The notes: generated by a model from the letters alone, not told the origin. A stretch of DNA of 64,000 nucleotides from Phellopilus nigrolimitatus (GCA_021029095.1 JAJOHG010000090.1:1-64000), one strand, 5' to 3'; positions 1 through 12,834 are shown, counted from the stretch's first letter. Made by a program: numbers and translations.

Positions 1-152
1 TCAGCCGGGAAAGAGCAGACTTGTGCATATTGAAGTTGAAAGCAAGTCGATTATTACATATGTACGTACTGTATAATTCTATGCCACGTACGTGCTCGGT
101 TCCCACCCACGCTGATGACGTGGTCGCGGACACAGGCTCAGCCGCTCATAGC
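1..152. other. Left-edge non-coding sequence
   Basis: No gene is recognised here. Its last eight bases (145-152, CTCATAGC) are the left target-site duplication of the adjacent MITE. Confidence 0.5.
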
Positions 153-548
153 TAGTGCTGCCGGGAGGCAAGGTAACCTTAAGGCAAGGTTTACCTTACC
201 TTTAGCACTAACCAAATCGGGCACCTTGAGGTACCTTGAGGTCGCCTTAAGGTCACCTTAAGGTGAAGTACCGTTGTCACGATCTCAGCCAGAAAGAAAT
301 CGGCAATCATTTATGTACTGAAACTTAGTGTAAACCAGTACCCGTCGGGTACATAGCACGGTGATCTTTCTGTGACGCTTCGTGACTAGAATTCTCATTA
401 TGACAAATGATTTCCTAACGTGGTAATCACCTTAAAGGTACCTCAAGGCGAGGTTGTCAAGGTGGACGACCTTGACGACCTTGAGGTGATCGAGGGTGCT
501 GACTAATCAAGGTGGAGGTCACCTCGACCTTGCCTCCCGGCAGCACTA
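153..548. mobile_element. hAT-type MITE, 396 bp
   Basis: Perfect 22-bp terminal inverted repeats occupy 153-174 and 527-548 and begin TAGTGCTGCCGGG. The element is flanked by a perfect 8-bp direct duplication CTCATAGC at 145-152 and 549-556. An 8-bp duplication with a TAGNG-like terminus is the hallmark of the hAT superfamily. The interior has no coding capacity and is packed with short subterminal motifs of the ACCTTAAGG/ACCTTGAGG type in both orientations (about 165-290 and 420-530), as expected for transposase-binding repeats. It is therefore non-autonomous. The intact ends and duplication suggest a fairly recent insertion, about 130 bp upstream of the next gene's first usable ATG. Confidence 0.93.
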
Positions 549-687
549 CTCATAGCAGCGGCGTACATCGCTTGCTGATGCCGCGAAGGTCGGTACTAGT
601 ACTAATGTTCCCACTTTTAATCTCTCATATCTAACGCCACAATTTGTAGTGTCCAAACTGAAAATATCCGTGCACCTGGCAACAGAG

Positions 688-2767
688 ATGCCGAGAGTCA
701 GGGAAATCGCAAATGTCATCGCACTCTTGGGTAATCTTGCGGGGACATGCTATGCCTCGCAAGCGGTCTTGAGCCCTCTGTACGGAAAGACGTTCGGACC
801 CATATACTTCTACTTTGGCACATTTGTGTCATTTTTGTTTTGTTCGTCTATTTTTCCCGATGCTACAAGGCAACAACGAAGGGCGCTCGAGATTGTGTCT
901 CTCGTGCAGGTCGCGACAGCGGTCTGTGCCAGATTCCTAGGGGCGTTCACAGCCTTACATATTGAAAATCCTATGCTTGCTGCTTTAGCTGTGCATTCAC
1001 TACTGAGTTTCCCGATGATTGGTTTAGAAGGAGCAGTGTGGCTGCAATGGACTGTGCGTATGGACTCCATCTTTCATCAGTTATGAAATCTGAAGGCATC
1101 AATCAGAAGAAATTTATGGACCAAGAATCGACGAAAATCGGACAGATAATCATAGGAATATTCACTTGCGTCGCTTTGGCCTCCATCATGAACTTCGCCG
1201 AACCGTTTCTCGGGAACATCATACTTGAGTTTACGAACTTCTCGCCAAACGCGACTGTCTGTATTATTGTTGCTTTTTGTATCCTGAATATCTGACGGAT
1301 GATAGTGACATCGGTTTTTAGTTTATCTGCTTGGCAATGACAACATACACACTCTCAAACGTCTTCAATCCCGAACTCGCCGTGTCTAAAACCCGGTACC
1401 TAAGCAGCATGATCACTGTAATCTCGCTGTTTGTGGTTATGCTGGCTATCACCGTCCCGCCTTACACGCCTGGCAGCATTACCATCCTATACCAGCGCTA
1501 TACGCCGCTTGGATTGGTACAGGTCGCAGACAGCCATTTCAGTGCATCTGCAACCAGGTATCTGCGACTGGACGCGTCTATGCTAGGTGTCGCCAAGTTA
1601 TCATCAGACGGAGTTCTCGGAGATACTATCGGTGAATCCAACGCTCTACAGGATGCTGCGAGGTTGGTTCAAAGCACAAAGGGCAAACGGGCATTAATCA
1701 TGTAGGTCTTGCTTGATTTTCATGTTCTATTTACTCTCTGTCTTCAAGCCCTCGTCTGATTTAATTTCAATATCTGTCTCAGTGGCGTCCGAACTGGTGC
1801 TTCGACAAAGTCGCTGATTTCTCATTCCTACAATACGACCGTCGTCGATGAAAATCGATCGGTATACGATGTAGCGCAAACCTATTTCGGGCTCCCTGAC
1901 CCGAACACTGTTTTCATCGAGGATCCTGCATTTTGGATACAGCGTTATGCTGCACGAATGTCCAGCAGCGATAGTGTCAAATTTGATGTAATCGTGCACG
2001 ATGTATTTGAAGGAGGCGAGTTACCGGCGAAGCTCTTCACAATGGAGTTCTGGACCGCGGCAAAAGACCTCTTGGATAGTGGAGGCGTCATCTCAGTGGT
2101 GAGTTCGTATATTGCTATTATATTTGGCCAATGCGATTCTCTTCTCATGCTGTTAGACTTATTCTCGAATTTATCACACAGAGATACGTGGGAAACTCAA
2201 ACTCGGTCACACTCAAGTCAACTTTGAACATGCTTCAAAAAATCTTCACGACATGCAGGGCCTACCGTTCTGGCTCGCACGACCAGAAATCGTCGTTGGA
2301 GATCACAGAACTGGTCAGTCTATTCTAGTTTAGAAGTAAATCGCTTACAACGTCCTTCTAACCTTCTTTTCCTCGATCGACTTGACGCGGTGCCTCTACC
2401 TGCTTCCTGTTTTTTGTATCTACTCAGGTTATATTATGCACTCCTTCTGATTCGCTCACATTTCGCAGACCTATTGAGGCGGATTTCGCTTTCGCCTCGT
2501 CAGCTCAGCACAAGGACGTACTGACAGCTCTAGACAAGTACGAAATGGACATCAGCGCAGTTCTGGGAAAAACGTCGCCAGAGCGCTTCCTGTTGCGAGA
2601 GGCAGACCCCGTGATGAGTCGTTGGGGGCGGGAAAGCATCAGTGTGTATTGGAAATGTGAGTCAAGGACGAGATCTTTGAACTTCTATTAAGTAATGTTG
2701 TGAGAGCTGAGTGTCTTTTGTAGTGATGAGGCAGCAATTTCCGCCGACTGTCTGGAGCAGCTACTAA
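688..2767 (+). CDS. Membrane-anchored spermidine-synthase-like (SAM-binding) protein
   Basis: Seven exons can be joined in frame: 688-1053, 1107-1256, 1322-1701, 1783-2098, 2182-2313, 2428-2656, 2724-2767. The first three exons encode several hydrophobic segments, as in the fungal membrane version of this family. The fourth carries the Rossmann-like core: a glycine motif GVRTGAS, an acidic VVDEN and the block VIHDVFEGGELPAKLFTMEF, close to other fungal spermidine/spermine-synthase-like proteins. The last exons (NSNSVTLKSTLNMLQKIF, then VILCTPSDSLTFRRP) match the family's C-terminal half. The nearest upstream start-like triplet is a GTG at 649, so I use the ATG at 688; an upstream exon is possible. 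Polyamine synthesis itself is not shown: many members are of unknown substrate. Part of its 3' end is duplicated as a relic at about 15.7 kb. Confidence 0.75.
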
Positions 2768-3299
2768 ATCAATCTCGGTATTCCCGCATGACAAGTGATT
2801 TACCATTTTGTCTAATTAGTGGTAAGTATAGGATTTGACGGAGCGGGGACATCGTTTGAACTCTCTTCTACATATACTGCATATTACAAGATGCACCCAG
2901 ATCATGGCCCGTTACCGAGCTCTATTAAATATACGATGGGAGTGATCTTTCTTATCTTATGTGCTACCGCCAGAAGATCATATGCGGAAAATACTGTTTA
3001 TTTCTTAAGCTTGAAAAGCTTCCAAATGAACATAACGTCGTCCTCGGAGGTAGAAAATCACCAGAATTCAGCACAAGCAATCAGGGGCGACCAGAACTGC
3101 TTGAAATATCGTGGAATGTCGTCACGCATATCTCAAGTTGATACGGACCACTTAGCAGATAACAGGAAGAAGGAGTGTGGCATAGGGATCAATATATAAG
3201 AAATTCCTTGATCAAGATGTTATTTCAATTTACGGGTAGGTAACAAAGACATGCATGTGTTTGTACGAGATCTTTCTGAAAGCTTAGTTGACTTTGACA
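2768..3299. other. Intergenic part of block A
   Basis: No gene is recognised. Parts of it (about 2768-2815 and 3050-3290) align by eye with 15,790-15,860 and 16,160-16,440 in copy B. This is the shared 3' flank of the subtilase copies. Confidence 0.6.
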
Positions 3300-5187
<1,888 letters not shown>

Positions 5188-5463
5188 TTCGACGACTATA
5201 TTGATGCGGGAAAGGTAGGACTCGTGGATATCTCAAAAGTTGTCTGGGAGATCTTTACGAGGTTGTTGCGCTTCATTTTATACCTCTGAGAGTGAGACCC
5301 AAGGGACTCCGAGTCCAGCTTCACAGATTGTCGGCTAGTAAAATACATGGAATGGAAGACTTAGAAAGAGTACACGACGAAAGTGCTTGAAACATAAGCA
5401 CCCCTCATTCCGTACGAGCCGCAGATGTTCAGAGTTCTAAAGAAAGTGAGATAGCGCTTAGCA
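5188..5463 (-). promoter_or_regulatory. Conserved upstream region of subtilase copy A
   Basis: This stretch is shared with the other two copies (18,307-18,560 and 48,650-48,916). It carries a TATA-like TTTTATACCT on the minus strand about 90 bp before the ATG. Inference: it is the ancestral promoter. No specific regulator site is recognised. Confidence 0.45.
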
Positions 5464-6535
5464 TTAACTTCCCTCAGCTAGGCTCTCTCTTGATTTCATT
5501 ATGCTCGTCGAATGGAGGAAGTTTGGAAGAGTGGCCGTACTTACGAATGCAAGAACCGAGGACTTTGGAGTTCCAGCTTCGCGGAATGTCAGATGGTAAA
5601 GTTCGCTACAAGGCGAGGGAAAGCACTGAAAGAGCATATGAGGGAAGCGTATGGAACACAAGCGCCACTGTCCCCTTGCGCGCCGCAAACATAAACTTGT
5701 CCGAAAAGAGGCAGCGCCCTCCGAATTAAATTTGGAGAGGCTAAGGCACTCGTGCAACGGGTTCATCGCAGGATTCGGTCCTAAAGTCGTCCATTTTTGT
5801 GGTGCTCGGAGAGCCAAGCTCGCGCACAACGGCAAGGACACAGTCATCGTGGCCACAACGATGCATCAGTGCAATGCGGGATAGTGGAAGATAATCTGAA
5901 ATCGCTCAGGCTCCTTGGTGTACCTCGAGGCTCTACTTCGATCTTCCATGGGTGTGGAATGTGTGCAGGCAAGTGACGCGCCTCTTTTTTTTTATAACAA
6001 TGTAACATTCGCGGTAGAACTGATAGGAGGAAGTGGGTTGAGCTAATACCGAGGTGCTTTAGAGGCACGATACGTTCGAGGGTTGTCGAGGCGGAAACAC
6101 GAGAACCCGAGACTGGCACTTCCAGTTGCCTACTAGTAGTCGCCGCAAATTTGGACATCCTTCAAATTGCTGAAGATAGACGTGGGATGAGGGACGATAA
6201 AACCGCCAAGAACTTGGGAATGCCATCATGCCCTCACACAGTGAGAAACATCTTCATTCCATAGCTGTTTGCGAAAACGAGCATTTTAAGTCTCGACGGA
6301 GCTAGGATTCGGAGCACTTTGAAGATGGCATGGAAGGCGCCGTCAAGACCCGATAACAATGGGGAAAGGGGGCTATTGAGGCTTTACAATGAAGCAGCTC
6401 CATCTCTCTTCCTCGGATGAGATTGATGTGCTCGCTGCTCGCCGAGAGTCCAAAATAATCATCCGTCAGTATCGGAAATTCGAATTTGTACTTGGTCTTG
6501 AAAAGCAGGATGTACCCATACCCTATATTTTCCAA
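5464..6535. pseudogene. Unidentified degenerate gene remnants in block A
   Basis: Several overlapping partial reading frames occur on both strands, none with a recognisable domain. Equivalent sequence lies at 18,548-19,440 and, inverted, at 47,500-48,640. The reading frames are interrupted differently in each copy, so the region looks like decayed coding DNA. Examples are GARRAKLAHNGKDT on the plus strand and YGYILLFKTKYKFEFPIL on the minus strand near 6,480-6,530. I cannot assign a function or decide which strand was coding. Confidence 0.4.
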
Positions 6536-6639
6536 GCGAATGGAAACGATCTTACGCAGTAGCAGTAAAGGTTGAAAATATAGTCAGAAATCACTTTGGC
6601 AGAGTATCGGAAGATGTGACTCCCGCGGCTTGCAACTTC

Positions 6640-7140
6640 GCAGAAGCCCTCAAACCACGACGAAGCTGATCCACACCTCGCGGATGAGATTGTACGCGAA
6701 CACCGGCGTCTGAGGAATTCTCTTGCTAGCAACAACTTACCACGCCATTTCCAACCTCTCCGCACCAATCAAACAAGCAGACACTTCGCAACTCCGTCTC
6801 ACACACTTTTCATGGTCGACGGCTTCTCCCGCCCAAACTCGCCTTCGCGCTCCAGTCTCAAGAATGGACTCGCACCATGCATGTCCTAGACACCACATGC
6901 AGACAGGGCGCGACCGCAAGCGGCTGAATCCCGATCCAAGCTTATTTATACGCCTCCCTCCCTTGCAGACACGGCGACATGCAGCACGCTTTCGCAGTGT
7001 CAATGGAGTTTAAGGGTTATGACAACCCTGCGCTACAGTGTGGCGTAGCACCGGATGAGCTCGCGGACGTCGCCAAGTGCGTGCGGGGACATGGATGGGA
7101 ACGCGCAACCTCGGAGTCTCCAGTAATAGGGGAGCTCAAA
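6640..7140 (+). pseudogene. 3' fragment of a TCP11-family gene (copy A)
   Basis: Across shifting frames this reads DEIVREHRRLRNS, a polar stretch, a piece resembling RRRLLGALASSLTSALQSQ, MQTGRDRKRLNPDPS and finally VKGYDNPALQ...GVAPDELADV. These match in order the C-terminal part of the intact TCP11 protein encoded at 55,746-57,871. Several indels break the frame and the 5' half of the gene is absent. Confidence 0.8.
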
Positions 7141-7180
7141 GTTGAGCATGCGACATTGATTGTTCATGACGCGCCTGCCT

Positions 7181-7731
7181 AATTAGGTCGGCCTCATGAT
7201 GTGATCGCTGGTCACGCACCTGTGACCCTACGCCCAGACTATCTAACTAGAGGGGTGCACTGACCCTGTGTACCCCTCTAGTTAGCTATTTTACCACCTA
7301 AATCTCCGTACACCACCAACTGAGTCAAATGTTGTTAAGATAAACAGAGGTGTACGCCTTAGAAGTGTCACAAATAGTGTTAAATAATGGATCATGGAAA
7401 TGTTGACATGGGATTTTTTGGAAAAAACATAATTGAAATGTTTTAATTAAATACAAATATTATGTTTGGGACAAACTGGCTAAAAAAACGGAAAATTTTC
7501 TAGTGAATTAAGATTTACATTGCTGTAATTGGGGGATATCATGTAAGGTTTTTTAATACTACAACAAGTGTTAATACAGGGCTTGTGTTGTGTTGTAAGG
7601 CCGATGGGTAGCAAGATTGGTATTACATTTTGTACTTATTTATGCAAGACTTGCCCAGATGTTGGTTGAGGATTAGCCGACAAATGTTTTTTAGACATTT
7701 TTGGAGACATCCGAGTGATGTATCTGGAGGC
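7181..7731. other. AT-rich non-coding sequence up to the LTR element
   Basis: No gene is recognised. It contains the hairpin at 7243-7285. Its last five bases (GAGGC, 7727-7731) form the left target duplication of the retrotransposon. Confidence 0.6.
7243..7285. repeat. 14-bp perfect inverted repeat (hairpin)
   Basis: CTAACTAGAGGGGT at 7243-7256 is followed by a 15-nt spacer and its exact complement at 7272-7285. A smaller palindrome, GGTCAC/GTGACC, lies just upstream (about 7210-7227). It could be a transposon remnant or a fold-back structure. Function unknown. Confidence 0.7.
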
Positions 7732-8103
7732 TGTCAGGACCGAACCTGCGATCGAAGAACAGAGACGATCGGGAGTCGCTTCGCAGTCGGTTCGACCAGC
7801 GAAGGACCAGGGAACGTGGGGAGAGCCCCGATCGGCGAAGGAAACGGAATCACAAGCTGCAGATCGGCAGGGAAGGAGGATGGGCGGCGAGCCCGAGCGC
7901 TGAGTAGCCGAAGTTCGGTAGGTTCAAAGTCGGACCAAAGGTTCAGAACCGAACCGAGTCGTTCTACGAGTTCGAGGTTCGTTCGGATCGACGAGAGGTC
8001 GCAGGATCGGTCGACACGTAGAGAGAGTGCCGGACGACCCCCGAAGGGAAGGGAGGCCGTCGAGAAACTTCAGAAGCAAGAGAGACTTCAAGAAGAAGAC
8101 TTC

Positions 8104-8150
8104 AATAATCAGGCTAAGGTACGAAGTACATGTCCGAGTCGTATATATAC
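8104..8150 (-). promoter_or_regulatory. LTR promoter: TATA box and inferred transcript start
   Basis: GTATATATAC at 8141-8150 reads as a TATA box on the minus strand. About 28 nt downstream the minus strand reads TTAGCCTGATTATT (8117 to 8104), the inferred 5' end of the RNA. The same pair recurs in the other LTR at 13,207-13,253. This would divide the LTR into U3 (9429 to about 8118) and R-U5 (about 8117 to 7732). Confidence 0.7.
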
Positions 8151-8529
8151 AAAAGTCCGTCCTTTCCTTCCTATCACTAGGCGAGTTCGATGAGTCGTAG
8201 AAACTCGCCGTTTGACTGCGGAGTGGTGCGTTCTGCACGAGGTGTGGAGTCCGACGTGAACCGATCGGAGTGGCGAGTCGCGTAGGCGAGCCGGGCACGA
8301 GGTTCGGCGAACGCGGTCACATCTTCGATTCCCGACACTCTCAGCTGGATCTGAATTCGGCACATGCCTGCGGTGTGTTCTACTCGTGTCCGGGGTATGG
8401 GCCGAAGCTGGCACTCGGTTCGTCTCTGATCGCGAGCCCAGATGTCACGTGGTTCGTTCATGGTCAGTCGAGGCCTTCGGACTGGCAACCCGTAGTCTGG
8501 AGTTCGGAGCTGAGACAATTGGTCTGGAC

Positions 8530-8720
8530 GAAAGAGGACCAAGCCGAACGAAGAGGGTTCGGGCCGAACAGAGGAGATCCCTGCCGGACGAAGGATGACC
8601 AAGCCGAACGAGGAGGGTTCGGGCCGAACGGAAGGGATCCCTGCCGAACGAAGGAGGGCTGAGCCGAACGGAGAGGATTCGGGCCGAAGGAAGGGAATCC
8701 CTGCCGGACGGAGGGGAGTG
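8530..8720. repeat. About 60-bp imperfect tandem repeat, 3 units, in LTR
   Basis: Three diverged units with the shared core AGCCGAACGnAG...TTCGGGCCGAA lie directly beside the 79-bp array. A matching set is at about 13,633-13,823. Confidence 0.7.
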
Positions 8721-8722
8721 AC

Positions 8723-9243
8723 GAAGGGGATCCAAGCCGCACGAGTCCGGAGGAACGACGGACGAGAGGTTCGAACCTAACCGAGAGGAATCCCGCCGAA
8801 CGAAGGGGATCCGAGTCGTACGAGTCCGGAGGAACGAGGGACGAGAGGTTCGAACCGAACCGAGAGGAATCCCGCCGAACGAAGGGGATCCGAGTCCCAC
8901 GAGTCCGGAGGAACGAGGGACGAGAGGTTCGAACCGAACCGAGAGGAATCCCGCCGAACGAAGGGGATCCGAGTCCCACGAGTCCGGAGGAACGAGGGAC
9001 GAGAGGTTCGAACCGAACCGAGAGGAATCCCGCCGAACGAAGGGGATCCGAGTCCCACGAGTCCGGAGGAACGAGGGACGAGAGGTTCGAACCGAACCGA
9101 GAGGAATCCCGCCGAACGAAGGGGATCCGAGTCCCACGAGTCCGGAGGAACGAGGGACGAGAGGTTCGAACCGAACCGAGAGGAATCCCGCCGAACGAAG
9201 GGGATCCGAGTCGTACGAGTCCTGAGGAACAATGGACGAGTGG
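8723..9243. repeat. 79-bp minisatellite, 6 full units plus a partial, in 3' LTR
   Basis: Units begin with GAAGGGGATCC at 8723, 8802, 8881, 8960, 9039 and 9118; a partial unit starts at 9197. Internal units are almost identical and edge units are more diverged. The array keeps long frames open on the minus strand because 79 bp shifts frame each unit and stop codons are absent; these frames are not taken as genes. Confidence 0.95.
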
Positions 9244-9429
9244 TTCAAACCGAACGGAGAGGCAGACGAAGGGGATTCGAGCCGAAACTGCTGAACGAAG
9301 AGGACTCGAGCCGAACGAAGTCCAGAGGAATGAAGGACAAGGGGTTCGGAGGCCGTTCGAGGTGTCCGGAGGTTCGGTTCGTGTCACAGGTTCGGTTAGC
9401 CGAGGAACGAGGGTGAACGGATCGTGACA

Positions 9430-9446
9430 GTACGCCCCCCTTAAAA
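9430..9446 (-). promoter_or_regulatory. Polypurine tract of the LTR element
   Basis: On the minus strand the sequence just before the 3' LTR reads AAGGGGGGCGTAC followed by TGTCA. A G-rich purine run at this place is the usual plus-strand primer of Ty3/gypsy elements. Confidence 0.7.
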
Positions 9447-10320
9447 AGGCTGAGCCCACGAGGCATGTTTTCGGCGGTCTATGCCCTGGAGACGAAAACT
9501 GTGTTCGGACACGAAGAGACCTGGAAGAAGAGCGAAATGGAGTCCCCAAACGCTAGTGTGGTAGGAAGGTGGGTGGGAGGGGGAAAGCGAAATGGAAGTT
9601 TAAAAGGAAAAAAATCGAACCAGCGATCAGGAAAAGTAAACAAAATGGGGGGGGGATAAAGGAAATTTCGGGTATGAATAAGTCCGGATGAAAAGAAAAA
9701 AAAAGTGAAAAGAAATGAGTCCGATCGAGTGGCCAGGTCCGATCGTGAGGTTACGGAGTGCATGGGGGAATAGTAAGGAAAAGGTAATTAGGTGAGGGGT
9801 TCGTGGAGGTATTAAAGGGTGAGAGTAGTGTCCGAAAATAGAAGAATGGGTGGTTAGAGTCTATGTGGATAGTCCCAAATGGGCACGAAAGATGATAGAA
9901 TGGTTCGGGAGAGTCTATTTAGTGAGTTCGTGCGAAGAAGAGAACAAAGAAGAGATGAGGTCCGAAATGAAAAGAGATAGGGTCCAAAATGAAGAAAGGT
10001 TAAAGTCCAAAAATGAGGAAAAGTTCGAAATGAAGAAAGTTCGGAAATGGGTATATGGGTATGCGAAGGGGAAGAACGTTCGGAGCGAAAAAGTTGAATA
10101 TGGGACATACTAATCGGGTGTCTACGAGTTGGATCGGAGATGCTGTCTATGTTCACGAGTTGTGTCGTGGAAGAAGTCTATGAGTGTCGGATTGCGAAGA
10201 ACAGCGAAGTTCGAGGGGATTTCGGGAGGATCAGTTGATCGGATATCCTGAAAATCAGCCGCTCGGGCGGTTCGGGGGCGAATCCGAAAGCTGTACAGAG
10301 GGAGTCTAGAGGGAAAAAAT

Positions 10321-10640
10321 ATACAGGTGTCCGGAGTGGACAGTTCTCCTCCCCTTATGGACTGAGGGGATTCGAACGGGAGAGAGGAAAGGATGAGGCG
10401 AAAGGAAAAGACGAAAGGAAGAGACGAAAAGGAGACGAAAAGGAGGCGAAAGGAAGAGACGAAAGGATGTACAGGTGTCCGGGGTGGACAGTTCTCCTCC
10501 GCCTACGGACTGAGGGGAGTCAAACGGGGAAACAGGACAATTTACAGGTGTCCGGAACGGACGGTTCTCTTCCTCCTACGGACTGAGGGGATTCGAACGG
10601 GGGGGTGAGTCTTCTCCACCTACAGACTGAGGGGACAATT
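10321..10640. repeat. About 62-bp repeat, 3 copies plus a partial, inside the LTR element
   Basis: Copies beginning TACAGGTGTCCGG and ending GGGGAnTCnAACGGG start near 10,319, 10,469 and 10,541. A shortened copy (CCACCTACAGACTGAGGGG) lies near 10,615. They are interrupted by GAAAGGA-rich simple sequence. Confidence 0.8.
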
Positions 10641-11529
10641 TACTCGGACAGGATGTTGTGCCTCGCGAAGGCGACAGGAAATCGAGGATACTCGGATCAC
10701 TCGGGACAGGATGGTGCCGGGACGGCGGAGTCGTAGTGCTCGTCAGCAAAAGACTTGAGGGTGTATGTACTGGTCGGCGGGACGACCGTTCGCAGGTGCG
10801 AAGGGAATATGGACATGGTCAATCGAGGGATTCGACGACCGGATCGAGGAACGGAATGGATATGGACAGATGGGTTCGGAGGGTTTCGAGGGAGCGAGTC
10901 GAGCGAGTCCGGGCGTGCACAATCACGAACTGCTATTCCCGAACCACGAAACATGAAAATGGAGTGTGGGGGGAGTGACGGCCTAGTGTAATCACTGGGA
11001 TTCGGCCGATCGGACAGAGAGGGGAGCAGTTTGGGCAGGGTAGTCGCCCGGGTTCGAGAGGGTCACCCGGGGCCGGTTGTTCGAGCAGGTGCGAAGCCGG
11101 AAAGGAGAAGGGGGGTTCGGGAGTGATGCAAATTGAATTGGGTTGAAGTCAGAGAGGATGTAATCCATATTCCCGCCCTAGCACCGAGCCCCGAGAGGTG
11201 AATGTATGAGCAGAGGAGTCGGATGGGGGGGGGGGGGGGGGGTTCGAGGAGACATGGGAAATGAAGGGACCAGAGAGGAAAAATAGGAGGGGAGTGGAAA
11301 AAAGGTGGATGGGGGAATCGAAAAGTAAGAAGGATAAGGAGAAGGGAAAGAATCAAAAGGGGATGGTGTAGGGTGGGGGGATCGAGGTAAAAAAACGAAA
11401 CAGAGGGCTTAGCTGTCCCCGAACTTCTGCGAAAACCTCGAAACTGAAGCTAGTGGTGGCTCATTCGTTATCTGGCCCTTCGGGTGACCAAGTTCTTTCG
11501 GGGCCGAATCCTGGGGGGTTCGAATCACT

Positions 11530-11850
11530 GAAGAAGGGAGCGAGGGGGCCCCAGCGGCACGAACAAGTTCGTTCGAGGTCTGGTTGCTCGGCGGGATGGG
11601 ATTCGGATCAGCCGAACTCGTGGAGGTGAAGTTCCGGGGAGCTCGTTCGGTTGTTCGGATTCGAGGCGGGACCGAAGAGAGTGCGTTCGGGTGGTCCGAA
11701 CACTGGAGAAGAGGGTGAGGGGGCCCCGAGCAGTGCGAAGGGGATCGTTCGAGATCCAGGGGGGTGCACCCGAATCGGAACGAAGCCGAAATCGGTGTGG
11801 CTGTGTATTCCCTCCTCCAGCACCGAGCCCTGAGAGGTGGGGATGTGAAC
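11530..11850. repeat. Diverged internal repeats of the LTR element
   Basis: The phrase GAGGGGGCCCC with flanking matches occurs near 11,542 and 11,716. The phrase AGCACCGAGCCC(C/T)GAGAGGTG occurs near 11,180 and 11,820. They look like old local duplications in non-coding sequence. Confidence 0.55.
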
Positions 11851-12819
11851 GAAAAGGAAATTTGAAGGAAAAAAAAAATCGAAGGGAAAATAGGAAATTA
11901 GAGTAAGAAATCAGGGATGAAGGTTAGAACCGAAAGGGAGAATTAAAAAAAGGACGAAATCGAATAGGGGGGGATCAACAAGAATTGGAATCGGAGAGGG
12001 GATATCAAAAAAAAGAAGTCAAGAATGGGGAATTGGCACAGAGACTCGAAAGAAAACGAAATCGAGAGGAAAGCAAAGTTAATAGGGAGTCAAACGGGAG
12101 AGTCGGAAGGGAATAAATCGGCAGAACGAATTCGAGGGAAAAGATTAGAAGGAAGTCCGAAAGGAAGATGGGGAGTGCCGCTCTGCACGAAAATTGAACG
12201 AAATAGGATAAAGAGGCAGAGCGGGAAGGAATAAATGAAGAATCGGGGAAATGGTCAGAGGAACAGAATATCAGAAAGCTGAACGATAATAGGTGAGTTA
12301 TTCGGAGAGCATGAAACGGGGGGATCAGAAAAATCTGAGTACAAGGTGATAGTTCGTGGGGCAATATAGAAAGTAAGTGTTCAGAAAGGTGGAATGCGAA
12401 ATCGAAAAAAAAACCAAGGAACAGAAAAGGATACCGAAACAAAAGGTCTAGGAAGGAAAAGGATACGAAGGTGTGGGGGATCGGGGATCGGAGAAGCGAA
12501 GGATAGGAGACATTGGTGTCGGGTTCGAACCAGGGCGTTCGGCGGGAAAAGGAATCAGATTGGCCGAATCGTTTGGGGTCGAAGTTCAGGGTGTACGTTC
12601 GGCCGTCCGGAGTAAATGGGAGACCACCGAAGCCGGAAAAGGTTTGAACAGGCGAATGGATTGGGCTGAAGGGTTTTGACGGGGGTCGTACCTCGAGTCG
12701 GGATCGAGGGGGCGAGGTTCGACCGTGCCGGGGGGAATAGAACAGGATCGGGAGGGGGAGTCGGGAACGAAGGCAACAACGAACCAACAAGGATGAGGAA
12801 AGATCTGCAGCAAGTCTTG

Positions 12820-12834
12820 TTAGCCTGATTATTC
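12820..12834 (-). promoter_or_regulatory. Self-complementary primer-binding site
   Basis: On the minus strand the 5' LTR ends TGACA, followed by G and then AATAATCAGGCTAA (12,833 to 12,820). This is the exact reverse complement of TTAGCCTGATTATT at the inferred transcript start in the LTR (8117 to 8104; 13,220 to 13,207). In the Tf1/sushi class, reverse transcription is primed by the folded-back 5' end of the element's own mRNA instead of a tRNA. A 14-nt perfect match 1 nt from the LTR fits that mechanism. Confidence 0.8.

Larger units (their letters stand above)
7732..9429 (-). repeat. 3' LTR (1,698 bp)
   Basis: TG...CA ends. It is the downstream LTR of the minus-oriented element. It contains six full 79-bp minisatellite units, against eight in the other LTR, which accounts exactly for the 158-bp length difference. 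Confidence 0.93.
9447..12819 (-). other. Internal region of the LTR element: purine/pyrimidine-asymmetric, no gag-pol
   Basis: Over about 3.3 kb the plus strand is dominated by A and G (runs such as GAAAGGAAGAGACGAAAAGG), so the element's own RNA would be rich in U and C. It includes an 18-G run at 11,225-11,242. The longest open frame in the element's sense is 12,790-12,005 (261 codons, rich in Phe, Leu, Ser and Pro) at the position where gag would be. I see no zinc knuckle, protease, RT or integrase motif in it. It may be a decayed gag or simply a consequence of the base skew. Confidence 0.75.

Noticed and set aside
7243..7285. Hairpin as a Helitron 3' end
   Set aside because: There is no CTRR terminus with a suitable hairpin distance, no 5' TC end and no Rep/helicase sequence.
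7630..8298. Open frames in the R-U5 part of the LTR on both strands
   Set aside because: They are identical in both LTRs and overlap the LTR promoter; nothing protein-like is recognisable.
8723..9243. Repeat array as a CRISPR
   Set aside because: The repeats are contiguous 79-bp units without unique spacers, in a eukaryotic LTR.
8445..9549. Long minus-strand frames (up to 361 and 387 codons) across the LTRs, rich in Ser, Arg, Pro and Leu
   Set aside because: They are made by the 79-bp and 60-bp minisatellites, occur in several frames at once and lie in LTR U3. They are not treated as genes.
11225..11242. 18-G run as a regulatory quadruplex
   Set aside because: A single homopolymer in a repeat-rich element; it may be a sequencing or polymerase-slippage product and nothing supports a function.
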